IMG/VR virus record: IMGVR_UViG_3300035138_000009 | Location: 1-35,311 of that record | DNA from: a virus | DNA: 35,311 nucleotides | Direction: 5' to 3' (one strand) | Part shown: piece by piece, positions 1 through 6,364 of the stretch | Layout of the letters: each line of letters begins with the position of its first letter | How positions within the stretch are numbered: position 1 is the stretch's first letter | The notes under the pieces: model-generated | Told to the model about the DNA's origin: nothing | The model's input: the letters and a program-made list of their open reading frames with translations, nothing else | Database searches by the model: none | Position numbers and translations under genes: made by a program

Positions 1-41
1 AGTCTGTGCTCTATATTGCCTTGCATTTCACTGGGCGGTGA
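1..41 (+). CDS. C-terminal end of a gene that continues from the right end of the window
   Basis: If the last base of the window is joined to base 1, the gene that starts at 35164 stays in frame and ends with TGA at 39-41, giving a 62-residue protein whose tail here reads ESVLYIALHFTGR. The next gene starts 17 bases later after a GGTGAAGGATAA ribosome site, which is the tight spacing seen throughout this arm. Another reading frame (2-76) is also open and hydrophobic, so the assignment is not certain. Confidence 0.45.
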   Translation, partial: SVLYIALHFTGR

Positions 42-57
42 GGAAGGTGAAGGATAA

Positions 58-351
58 ATGGTTTGGCAAGACTTAACATTGATGATAGGTAACTTCATAA
101 TCGCGGGGGCATTGTTGCCCACAGTGCTAAATAAGCACAAGCCTGCCCCGTTGACTTCAATACTAGACGGAGCCATGCTAACCATGTTCGCCGTGGTGTT
201 TGTCACGTTGGGTCTATGGCTATCTGCAATAGCCGTATCGTTTTCTGCGGCCTTGTGGTTTGTGTTATTGGCGCAAGTTATAAAGATAAGGAGAGACAAG
301 GATGCCTTACATAACCCAAGAGGAAAGGGAAGACCTAGCCCCTGTTCTTGA
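58..351 (+). CDS. Small integral membrane protein
   Basis: 97 residues with three hydrophobic stretches, at about residues 8-26, 37-57 and 59-75, followed by a basic tail rich in Arg and Lys. This is the pattern of a small inner-membrane protein with its tail probably in the cytoplasm. The start follows GGTGAAGGATAA. The last 50 bases overlap the next gene, which has its own good ribosome site (AAGGAGAGACAAGG). I recognise no family. Three helices and a charged tail would also fit a class I-like holin, but it lies in the early arm and not beside an endolysin, so I do not assign lysis. Confidence 0.7.
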   Translation: MVWQDLTLMIGNFIIAGALLPTVLNKHKPAPLTSILDGAMLTMFAVVFVTLGLWLSAIAVSFSAALWFVLLAQVIKIRRDKDALHNPRGKGRPSPCS

Positions 352-559
352 CCCTCTATTAGACCTAGCAAGAACATTGTCTAAAGGTGAGGTGAACTAC
401 ATCGTCACTAAGATAATAGTTAGCAAGTATGGCAGAGGTGGTTACGACCAACGCAGCGAAGGGGCAAGCGTGTTGCAAGATGCCCATGACGAGTTCTATC
501 GTCGTGTAGTAGCGCCTTATGAAGACATGAAGAAGGAGGCCAATGGGGATGTCTACTGA
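302..559 (+). CDS. Conserved phage protein, DUF6899-like
   Basis: 85 residues. The opening MPYITQEEREDL, the central GEVNYIVTKII and the ending EFYRRVVAPYE...NGDVY match the pattern I associate with a small protein family common in phages and annotated as DUF6899. It has no catalytic motif and the function is unknown. It starts at an ATG after AAGGAGAGACAAGG, overlaps the membrane protein upstream by 50 bases and the LAGLIDADG gene downstream by 11 bases, so the genes are probably translationally coupled. Confidence 0.85.
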   Translation: MPYITQEEREDLAPVLDPLLDLARTLSKGEVNYIVTKIIVSKYGRGGYDQRSEGASVLQDAHDEFYRRVVAPYEDMKKEANGDVY

Positions 560-971
560 GTTGGGGTATGCGGCTGGTCTAATGGATGGGGAAGGTTCTA
601 TACAGATTACCAAGGATAAATGTCTTACTTCTAGGAGGGGCTATAAATATCAACTACAAGTTTCCATGTGTAGTACACGGCCTGAATTCTTGCTTTGGTT
701 AAAGGAAAACTTCGAAGGGTCTTTCTTCCTTTCTGGTAAAACATCAATAGGAAATCCTGTCTATCACTGGGAATTAACCTCAAGGAAAGCAGGGAAATTA
801 CTAGCACAAATACTTCCTTATCTCATGACAAAAAGGAATAAAGCGGAAATTGCCTTGAGATTCCAAGAGAGGGTAGCTAGGAAGGAAGGACATGTAGGAA
901 GGAGAGGATACACAGAGGAACAATGGAATTGGTTTGCTGAACAAAAAAGACTGATAGAGGTGACCAAATGA
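549..971 (+). CDS. LAGLIDADG-type homing endonuclease, single motif
   Basis: 140 residues. Residues 7-16 read YAAGLMDGEG, followed by a beta-strand-like SIQI, which is the LAGLIDADG helix and its acidic metal-binding end (Asp13, Glu15). Only one copy is present, so the enzyme would act as a homodimer, as in I-CreI-type members. It would cut a long, near-palindromic DNA site. The ATG at 549 sits 9 bases after AAGGAGG; the ATG at 543 is too close to it. The gene is free-standing, not inside an intron that I can see, and overlaps the stop of the previous gene. A role in marker exclusion between related phages is a family-level inference. Confidence 0.85.
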   Translation: MSTELGYAAGLMDGEGSIQITKDKCLTSRRGYKYQLQVSMCSTRPEFLLWLKENFEGSFFLSGKTSIGNPVYHWELTSRKAGKLLAQILPYLMTKRNKAEIALRFQERVARKEGHVGRRGYTEEQWNWFAEQKRLIEVTK

Positions 972-1351
972 AGACAATACGAAGAATCTATATTGCTGGC
1001 ATTCTAACCCCAGTCGGTCACTTCTCGGCAAACCCTGCTATTGATTACGTTGTTGCTTGCCGAGAGATGATTGGGTGGGGATGGAAAGCGCTAAGAGCGG
1101 GGTTCGACCCGTTCGTGCCCGCCCTAGATAATATGTTCTGGTACGTGATGGATGAGGGCGAGTACATGACCGAGGCCATGATAAAACGATACAGTAAATC
1201 ATGGTTGGAAGTCTGTGACGCTGTTGTCCTTACCCCTGGTTGGCAGAAATCTAAAGGCACATTAGCCGAAATAAAACGGGCAGAAGAACTGGGGATACCC
1301 GTGTTCAAAAGCCTAGACGATTTGATTAAGCATGAGGGAGGTGTGGAATGA
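968..1351 (+). CDS. DUF4406 / nucleoside 2-deoxyribosyltransferase-like protein
   Basis: 127 residues with the Rossmann-like plan of the DUF4406/NDT group: an N-terminal strand RRIYIAGILTP, a middle helix-strand unit ending VCDAVVLTPGWQKSKGT (where an acidic residue and the S-KGT loop bind the nucleotide), then AEIKRAEELGIPVF and a final helix. Related enzymes cleave or exchange the N-glycosidic bond of nucleosides or nucleotides, and phage members are thought to act in nucleotide salvage or base modification. The ATG overlaps the stop of the LAGLIDADG gene (ATGA) and the gene ends in another ATGA overlap. Confidence 0.85.
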   Translation: MKTIRRIYIAGILTPVGHFSANPAIDYVVACREMIGWGWKALRAGFDPFVPALDNMFWYVMDEGEYMTEAMIKRYSKSWLEVCDAVVLTPGWQKSKGTLAEIKRAEELGIPVFKSLDDLIKHEGGVE

Positions 1352-1527
1352 AACCTACGATAGCTGGAGTTGTTTGCCCTAAGTGTGATGGCAAAGGATC
1401 GAGGACAGAGAATCGGATGATGGGTGGCACCATTGAACCCATTGAGGTTGTCTGTGGAGAATGCTCGGGCGAGGGTGTTATCCGATTCAAAGGGGCAAGA
1501 GAAGGAGTAGAATGGGAGAGGGAATAG
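1348..1527 (+). CDS. Small DnaJ-type zinc-ribbon protein
   Basis: 59 residues with two CxxCxGxG knuckles, CPKCDGKG near residue 10 and CGECSGEG near residue 36. This is the repeat of the DnaJ/Hsp40 cysteine-rich domain, where four cysteines bind one zinc. No J-domain is present, so it is a free-standing zinc ribbon. The ATG overlaps the stop of the DUF4406 gene by four bases, and its end overlaps the next start by 16 bases. Partner unknown. Confidence 0.8.
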   Translation: MKPTIAGVVCPKCDGKGSRTENRMMGGTIEPIEVVCGECSGEGVIRFKGAREGVEWERE

Positions 1528-1682
1528 CTTTTAATAAGCCAATGGAGTTCAATTTCGAGATTTGCTTCGGGGATGAAACTTTGATGTGCTTCGAGTTTCA
1601 AGTAAACAAGACATTCGTAAATAGGATCAGGTATTGGCTTTTATGCCAGTTCTTCCCGTTTAAGATAAGGAGGTGGGACTGA
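1512..1682 (+). CDS. Hypothetical small protein
   Basis: 56 residues. The ATG at 1512 follows AAGGAGTAGA, inside the end of the zinc-ribbon gene, and is preferred to an earlier in-frame ATG at 1461 that lacks a ribosome site. The N-terminal half alternates polar and hydrophobic residues (MEFNFEICFGDETLMCFEF), the C-terminal half is basic and aromatic (IRYWLLCQFFPFKIRRWD). No family recognised. Confidence 0.65.
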   Translation: MGEGIAFNKPMEFNFEICFGDETLMCFEFQVNKTFVNRIRYWLLCQFFPFKIRRWD

Positions 1683-2041
1683 TGAGTCAAGCAGAAGAAA
1701 CGATAAAAGCGAAATATAACCAAGGGCATCCAGACTTTGTTCCTCTATGTTTAGAGGAAATGAAACTCCACTCGGAGAAAAACGCGGACTACGCTAGGAA
1801 TGGAAATCCGTTGGGAAATTTCTACCGTGTGTCCGATACCTTGAAGATGTATGGCATAAACTTACCTCCGTCCGCCGTGGCTTTCGTCTATATGATGAAG
1901 CAGGTGGACGCTCTTGGTCGGATGATAGGACAGAACTACGACGGCCAAGTAGAGGGAACTAAAGGTAGGACGCAGGACATTTCAATTTATTCCAAACTAA
2001 TCTGTATTCTTCGGGAGGAAGAGAAAAGGCGTGTCAACTGA
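1682..2041 (+). CDS. Possible nucleotide-modification-associated (DUF1599-like) protein
   Basis: 119 residues, largely helical. The segment HSEKNADYARNGNPLGNFYRVSD resembles the Lys-Asn-x-Asp-Tyr...NP..NF signature of the phage family called nucleotide modification associated domain 1 / DUF1599, which occurs in phages with altered DNA bases; the biochemical role is unproven. The ATG at 1682 overlaps the preceding TGA and follows AAGGAGGTGGGACTG. Its end overlaps the next gene by 11 bases. Family assignment is by motif memory only. Confidence 0.75.
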   Translation: MSQAEETIKAKYNQGHPDFVPLCLEEMKLHSEKNADYARNGNPLGNFYRVSDTLKMYGINLPPSAVAFVYMMKQVDALGRMIGQNYDGQVEGTKGRTQDISIYSKLICILREEEKRRVN

Positions 2042-2255
2042 TTCTGACCTAGACTCAACGGAGTTTGACAAGATACTCGGTCAATATAGGTTGAGACTAA
2101 ACGGACTATTAAAACCATTGAGACTATACGGGCAGGGAGTCGTTGTGGACGCCGTGGCCGACGAACTTGTCCACCTTGCCCTTCAAATGCACATGAAACT
2201 AAGTGGGGTGGATATGCCCTACGAGGTTAACGATATGTCATGGTGGGAGGTATAA
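2031..2255 (+). CDS. Hypothetical acidic helical protein
   Basis: 74 residues with a GTG start 12 bases after GGGAGG. It is acidic at the N-terminus (STDSDLDSTEFD) and then predicted mostly helical. No motif recognised. It overlaps the previous gene by 11 bases and ends one base before the next start, so it is part of the same polycistron. Confidence 0.7.
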   Translation: MSTDSDLDSTEFDKILGQYRLRLNGLLKPLRLYGQGVVVDAVADELVHLALQMHMKLSGVDMPYEVNDMSWWEV

Positions 2256-2256
2256 A

Positions 2257-2475
2257 ATGAGCGCAGACAATTACATGTCTATCCGAAAGGAAGGAGATAA
2301 GTGGGTTGGCTACCACCAATCTGCTTCAGCCGATGAAGAGCAGTATCATCGTCCATGTTTCTCCGTTGACTCTCTAGAAGAGGCTATCCATATGTGCCAA
2401 AGTGGTAAGTGGGCAGGAGATGATGATTGGTTTGGTGGCTACCTAGAATATGGCTATAGGGTTGTAGGACTATAA
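2257..2475 (+). CDS. Conserved small phage protein, MSADN type
   Basis: 72 residues beginning MSADNYMSIRKEGDKWVGY. The MSADN-x-Y opening is one I associate with many short phage proteins of unknown function. It is rich in Tyr, Trp and Gly toward the C-terminus (DDDWFGGYLEYGYR), compatible with a small beta fold. Start after TGGGAGGTATAAA. It is the last gene before the structured region at 2481-2568. Confidence 0.75.
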   Translation: MSADNYMSIRKEGDKWVGYHQSASADEEQYHRPCFSVDSLEEAIHMCQSGKWAGDDDWFGGYLEYGYRVVGL

Positions 2476-2480
2476 AACTG

Positions 2481-2568
2481 CCCATCGAGAGCCTGCTGAA
2501 CGGGAAACTCCAAAGGTAACGATGGAGTAATCAATAAGGTATATCCCTAGTAAGCTGCTCTCGATGGG
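2481..2568 (+). promoter_or_regulatory. Structured RNA / 5' leader of the Dam methyltransferase
   Basis: A perfect 12-bp outer stem pairs 2481-2492 with 2557-2568. Inside it, ACTCCA (2507-2512) pairs with TGGAGT (2523-2528) around the loop AAGGTAACGA, and GGGA (2502-2505) can pair with TCCC (2544-2547). The 3' strand of the outer stem runs into GGGTGGG, the only purine-rich stretch before the methyltransferase ATG at 2580, so folding could hide the ribosome site. There is no U tract, so it is not an intrinsic terminator. It matches no riboswitch or ribozyme consensus I can recall. Confidence 0.7.
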
Positions 2569-2579
2569 TGGGCATTATT

Positions 2580-2963
2580 ATGATAAATAAAGGATTATTC
2601 TCTTCAGCAAGAAGCCATTGGTCAACCCCAAAAGAACTTTATTTAGAGCTAAACAAAGAGTTCCACTTTGATGATGATCCCTGCCCTTTGCATGGTACTG
2701 GTGGTCTTGATAGGGATTGGGGGCGGAGCACATTTGTTAATCCTCCGTATGGTAGAGAGATAACAGCGTGGCTCAAAAAGGCTCATGAGGAAAGTTTGAA
2801 GGGCAAGACAATAGTGTGTCTTGTCCCTAGTAGAACAGACACTAGGTGGTGGCATGACTATTGTATGAGAGCCGTAGAGATTAGGTTCCTTCGTGGTCGC
2901 TTGAAGTTCGGCGAATCCAAGAATAGCGCTCCTTTCCCCTCTGCTGTAGTGATATTTAAGTAA
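2580..2963 (+). CDS. dam: DNA N-6-adenine methyltransferase, phage Dam family
   Basis: 127 residues. The phage Dam family (DNA_N-6-adenine-methyltransferase) methylates the N6 of adenine with S-adenosylmethionine. Visible are the N-terminal HWSTPKELYLELNKEF, the DPCP segment with an acidic run, the catalytic NPPYG at about residue 52, and the C-terminal RFLRGRLKFG...APFPSAVVIF that closes the fold. This is the usual length for the small phage type. The ATG at 2580 is chosen because it begins the conserved part; a GTG four codons upstream lies within the hairpin. Likely roles are protecting the phage DNA from restriction or marking it. It is the last gene of the arm, before a terminator. Confidence 0.9.
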   Translation: MINKGLFSSARSHWSTPKELYLELNKEFHFDDDPCPLHGTGGLDRDWGRSTFVNPPYGREITAWLKKAHEESLKGKTIVCLVPSRTDTRWWHDYCMRAVEIRFLRGRLKFGESKNSAPFPSAVVIFK

Positions 2964-2984
2964 TCTAAATTTGGTCATAAAAAT

Positions 2985-3018
2985 AGCCCCTCAGCCAAAA
3001 GGCTAGGGGCTTTCTGTT
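2985..3018. terminator. Bidirectional intrinsic terminator
   Basis: AGCCCCT pairs with AGGGGCT and AGCC with GGCT around an AAAA loop, with one bulged C. It is followed by TTCTGTTT on the plus strand, and on the minus strand the stem is followed by TATTTTTATG. It lies between convergent genes and would stop both the early transcript and the late minus-strand operon. Confidence 0.9.
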
Positions 3019-3034
3019 TGCCCTGAGTGTTATA

Positions 3035-3283
3035 TCACCTACGGATAAGGAACTCGACGAAGGCTACGATGGCCGCGCCGACAAAAGTTCCGATGCTTCC
3101 TATAAAGCCAAAGAATTTCTTATCTCTTTTCTCCAAGACAACAATTCTACGCTCGTTACTAGCTGATAGGACATAGGCATGATAGGTCTGCCGAGTGTTG
3201 AACTCTAGGAGTTCTCGGTCGTCCATCCTTTTTATTCTATCCTCAAGTTCCATGTCGCTGAGGAACTCTAATCCGTTAGGCAT
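3035..3283 (-). CDS. Small membrane-anchored protein, XhlA-like layout
   Basis: 82 residues. An amphipathic, charged N-terminal helix (LEDRIKRMDDRELLEF) and a coiled segment ending ERRIVVLEKRDKKFFGF lead into one C-terminal transmembrane segment of about 18 residues (IGTFVGAAIVAFVEFL) and a final RR. This order is that of XhlA/hemolysin-type phage proteins, which cooperate with holins in lysis, but I see no sequence signature that proves it. The ATG at 3283 follows AAGGAG by seven bases; the ATG at 3316 has no ribosome site. It is the last gene of the late operon, a common place for lysis functions. Confidence 0.75.
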   Translation of the reverse strand: MPNGLEFLSDMELEDRIKRMDDRELLEFNTRQTYHAYVLSASNERRIVVLEKRDKKFFGFIGSIGTFVGAAIVAFVEFLIRR

Positions 3284-3440
3284 ATCCGTTCTCCTTGGCG
3301 CATTCCACATGGGCACGTTCTAGGTAAATGGTGGTTCCTTTGGTGATATGCGCCCACACATATTTCTCCCCTGTCTTTATAGGCTTAGGGCAGAAGCAGC
3401 AGTTGAATTTCCTCCATGCTGTTCTTTCCTTGTTCCCCAC
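3276..3440 (-). CDS. Small zinc-binding protein (CxxC...HxxxC)
   Basis: 54 residues from a GTG. The core reads CCFCPKPIKTGEKYVWAH and later RAHVECAK: two close cysteines, then a His and Cys four apart, the ligand spacing of a treble-clef or PARP-type zinc knuckle. The GTG lies about 15 bases from GGAGG, which is rather far; an ATT one codon earlier is closer. An overlapping ATG in another frame would give only a 21-residue peptide. Its TAA overlaps the start of the next gene, which supports a real gene. Confidence 0.55.
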   Translation of the reverse strand: MGNKERTAWRKFNCCFCPKPIKTGEKYVWAHITKGTTIYLERAHVECAKENGYA

Positions 3441-3459
3441 AATCGTCCATGTTGTCCTC

Positions 3460-5349
3460 CTAACTTACAGTATAGCTAACTTCTCGGAATCTAACTTGGA
3501 TTCCTAACTCGGGCTTCCTGCCCTTCTGGGTCGTGATTTCAACCTCTTGCGGGTATCCTGGTTCTAGAACTACCCAATGGTAGTTAGTGCCCGTGGTTGA
3601 CTCTCCCCATCGGAGGTCGGCGAATTTGATGAGGTCTGTAGAATCTCCCCCATCACGGAGGAAATCACGGATGGTCTCCGATGTCTCGTTGGGTGAACTT
3701 CCAGACTTATAGGTAGCCTCGTGAATCCTGACTACCTCTGGCTTTTCAATTCCCCTTGCTTGGAAGTACAACACTTCAGGCGAATAGTCATCATCGTCCG
3801 TGGCTAGGTCTAGTTGGAACTGAATCTTGTTGCAGTCAAGGGCAGAAGTAAGGTTAGTTTTGTTGACTCCATCACTAGTAATGGCTGCTGTTAATCCAGT
3901 AGCAGAACCATCCTCCGTGTTTTTCCTGTACTTCGGTGTCACTGTCTTGCCCGAGTCACAGCCGTTGGTCTCGGTGATAACCGACTGGAACAACTTATCC
4001 CAGTATGGGTCTGTGCCATAGAAATAGCTCATCCTTAGATAGCCCCCGTCGGTGTTAAATCCATCGGCGTTTCCTTCTTCGGTGGGGTTATCTCTAATAG
4101 GAGAATAGGCAGCGTAGTTACCGTCACCATACCACAGGCGTCGGTCTGTGTCCGTGTGATGGCATACTGATATAGCATCACAATCATTGTTTCCTACCCA
4201 AATCCAAGGGCACCACTCCCAGCGGAGTTCATTGCCAGACCAACTTTCTCTGCCCTTATATAGGGTAACATCTGTCTGGGTGCTACCATCAGAGAAGGTA
4301 AACGGGAATGTGTAGGGCCACTCTGAAGAGGCTAGTTCCATTCCACAATAGAGGAAATCTCTATCTCCAACAAGGCCAACACAAGTTCCTATCTTTCCAA
4401 TGTCTGTAGCTTCTCGGGTAGGACTAACGGATTCTATCGTGTTGGCGGCAATCTCCTTGATTCCTTGGGCCAAGGAAAAGTAAATGCTAGACTGCCACTC
4501 GGTTACATAGTAGAAATTGTTAGAAGACCGCGCCCTATTCAGGTCGTTCATCAGTGGATGAGTTCCACCGTTGGAGTCATAATAGAATAGGTTGTCTTCC
4601 TTTCCTGCCATTATTCGGTCTCCAAGCAGGAATATGTTTACAATGTCATTGGAAGTATCCCCGATGTAGGCAGGACTAGACCAAGCAACGCCGCCGGCCC
4701 CTGCGGTTCTGCCATCGGTTGTATTTGACAGTTCGTTTGGTGTTTTGAACTTCCACAGCACGGTGGCTGTTCCAGCAGAGTTGGGAGCAACGAGCATCCT
4801 GTTGGCATACCCGTCTGCAAGGTCTGTTTGAGTGTAATCAGAGCCGTTGGCTGTATAATAATATTTAGTTCCTACTCCAAGGCAGACATACATAATGTCC
4901 TCGAACTCGCACAGATCAGTTATAGTTTTTCCAGCGAACTCTTCTTCCTCTACGAAGTTGGTTCCATCGTAGGAAAAGACCTTAGTGGTAGTTGCACACA
5001 TCCACTTAGAGATGCCGTTATACCACAAGAAATGCTTAGGAGTTGCCCCAAGGTCTCCGCCAGAAACACCAACTTTACTTATTTTAGGCCCAAGGACAAC
5101 TCGACCATCTTGGAACGTATCAATGTTCTTGCCTTCGTAGTATTGGGTAGGGTCAACGAAATCTCGCTGTCTATGCCCGCCAGTCCAAGTAGATTGGGTG
5201 AACAGCAACGGTTGTCTATACTGGGGAATGTCCGTTATTACCCGATATAAAGGCCGTCCGTTTTCATCAAGGGCAAGTTCAAGGCTCTTGGTGGTCGAGT
5301 CTATCTTTATCTCATGGTCTTTAGCATGAGGGTAAAAGGCCGTTCCCAT
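3460..5349 (-). CDS. Virion protein, probable tail nozzle / stabilisation protein (beta-propeller-like)
   Basis: 629 residues, rich in Tyr, Trp, Gly and Asp with recurring blade-like units (for example SYDGTNFVEEE, MYVCLGVGTKYYYTANGSDY, LWYGDGNYAAYSP). This is the look of beta-propeller phage proteins such as the nozzle/stabilisation proteins of short-tailed phages (T7 gp12, P22 gp10 class). The C-terminal 150 residues are beta-sandwich-like. No signal peptide and no catalytic motif. It lies downstream of the adaptor and fibre genes, matching the order of such phages. The start overlaps the preceding stop (TAATG) after AAAAGGGAGGCTT. The function is inferred from composition and position only. 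Confidence 0.8.
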   Translation of the reverse strand: MGTAFYPHAKDHEIKIDSTTKSLELALDENGRPLYRVITDIPQYRQPLLFTQSTWTGGHRQRDFVDPTQYYEGKNIDTFQDGRVVLGPKISKVGVSGGDLGATPKHFLWYNGISKWMCATTTKVFSYDGTNFVEEEEFAGKTITDLCEFEDIMYVCLGVGTKYYYTANGSDYTQTDLADGYANRMLVAPNSAGTATVLWKFKTPNELSNTTDGRTAGAGGVAWSSPAYIGDTSNDIVNIFLLGDRIMAGKEDNLFYYDSNGGTHPLMNDLNRARSSNNFYYVTEWQSSIYFSLAQGIKEIAANTIESVSPTREATDIGKIGTCVGLVGDRDFLYCGMELASSEWPYTFPFTFSDGSTQTDVTLYKGRESWSGNELRWEWCPWIWVGNNDCDAISVCHHTDTDRRLWYGDGNYAAYSPIRDNPTEEGNADGFNTDGGYLRMSYFYGTDPYWDKLFQSVITETNGCDSGKTVTPKYRKNTEDGSATGLTAAITSDGVNKTNLTSALDCNKIQFQLDLATDDDDYSPEVLYFQARGIEKPEVVRIHEATYKSGSSPNETSETIRDFLRDGGDSTDLIKFADLRWGESTTGTNYHWVVLEPGYPQEVEITTQKGRKPELGIQVRFREVSYTVS

Positions 5350-5576
5350 TAAGCCTCCCTTTTGTGCGTTGCTCTGCCGAGGATACTAGCGGCTCGCAGG
5401 GCATCGAGTAGTTCATTTAGTTGGTCGGCAACGTCATGCGCTAAGGTACAACCAAACGCCGTGGCGTCAGCATCAGCGATATGACTAGCTGGACTGATTA
5501 CCTCTTTCAGGGTTGAAAGGGATACTGTCTTTTCTAACGCTTTGACCTTTCGACGTGGAATCGGTCGATAAGCCAT
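5349..5576 (-). CDS. Hypothetical small protein
   Basis: 75 residues. A basic N-terminus (YRPIPRRKVKALEK) is followed by two predicted helices, the last being DVADQLNELLDALRAASIL, suitable for a coiled oligomer. Short proteins of this kind often sit between fibre and tail genes as chaperones or trimer caps, but nothing shows this directly. The start follows GGGAGATATAG, which contains the stop of the fibre gene. Confidence 0.75.
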   Translation of the reverse strand: MAYRPIPRRKVKALEKTVSLSTLKEVISPASHIADADATAFGCTLAHDVADQLNELLDALRAASILGRATHKREA

Positions 5577-6149
5577 CTATATCTCCCATTCAAACCAGTC
5601 TAGCAACGTAGGGGCAGCACCACTCCCAGCGTTTGATGCTGTGGCTTTGTAATAGTAGCTGGGTAATACCACAAACATCACTTGGAAGTCGCCGTCAATG
5701 TAATCTGATGCTGTGAAAGTGCTATCAGGATCAGCGTCTATCACCAATCCAACTACGGCGACTTGAGTTGTTGGGGGGGTAGCAGCATCGCAGTGGATTG
5801 TCACTAGGGAACTTCCTGCGATTACCCCAGAGCCATCATCATCCACATTGGAGCGGATGTTCACGGACACTATTACTGGTCTGCCCGTAGTGTTCTGGTA
5901 AACCGTTGCGTCAATAGCTCGGCTACCAGTAGCATCAGTTTGTACCGCGGTGTTCCACGCAGGAATACCAGAGGCAACAGTTAACGTGTCTCCTGTACTT
6001 CCAACTCCAAGGCGACTTAGTTGCGTGGCAGAACTAGCGTAGGCTATATCCCCTGTCGCTTGGCTATCAAAAACGTGTAGACCAACTCCTTCAAATTCTG
6101 CTTGAGTGAGTTCGGTTCCAACACTTTTGTGGGCCAATTCATTTGCTAT
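5577..6149 (-). CDS. Tail fibre protein, likely AUA start
   Basis: 190 residues. The N-terminus ANELAHKSVGTELTQAEFEG and the following GDIAYASSATQLSRLGVGSTGDTL are a segment typical of phage tail fibres, in which such units form the trimeric shaft. The remaining 110 residues look like a beta-rich tip domain ending in DWFEWEI. The fibre would bind the host surface. In this family the protein normally opens MANEL. Here the codon at that place is ATA (6147-6149), eight bases after AAAGGAGG; the first TTG (6137) is 20 bases from it and would cut off the conserved residues. The gene overlaps the upstream stop by 11 bases. Confidence 0.85.
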   Translation of the reverse strand: MANELAHKSVGTELTQAEFEGVGLHVFDSQATGDIAYASSATQLSRLGVGSTGDTLTVASGIPAWNTAVQTDATGSRAIDATVYQNTTGRPVIVSVNIRSNVDDDGSGVIAGSSLVTIHCDAATPPTTQVAVVGLVIDADPDSTFTASDYIDGDFQVMFVVLPSYYYKATASNAGSGAAPTLLDWFEWEI

Positions 6150-6363
6150 TTTGTTTGCCTCCTTTTAGGTCATCAATTAACCTTTGTATTCCAAATGCTA
6201 TTAACACCCCTGCGAGGGCAAGCTCACAACCAAGGATTAACTTAGATGGCTCTACCAATAAAACTTCACCGTGCACTTGCAACAGTAACAGTAAACGGAT
6301 GCTCAAAGCACCTAAAGATATGACAATTATGTCACCTAGTAACTCCCATAAAAGTTTCCACAT
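6139..6363 (-). CDS. Membrane protein with two transmembrane segments, holin candidate
   Basis: 74 residues. Hydrophobic segments at about 10-29 (DIIVISLGALSIRLLLLLQV) and 40-61 (SKLILGCELALAGVLIAFGI) are joined by a short loop, and the tail is charged (DDLKGGKQNSK). Length and topology fit a class II holin, which would make the membrane hole for lysis, but such small proteins have no diagnostic motif. ATG at 6363 after GGGTGGGGAT; a TTG five codons earlier overlaps the stop of the adaptor gene. It sits among tail genes, and no classical endolysin is next to it. Confidence 0.75.
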   Translation of the reverse strand: MWKLLWELLGDIIVISLGALSIRLLLLLQVHGEVLLVEPSKLILGCELALAGVLIAFGIQRLIDDLKGGKQNSK

Positions 6364-6364
6364 A

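Noticed and set aside
2-76. Hydrophobic frame at the left end ending at base 76
   Set aside because: Plausible as a membrane protein end, but the frame that joins the right-end gene and stops at base 41 explains the spacing to the next start better; kept only as an alternative.
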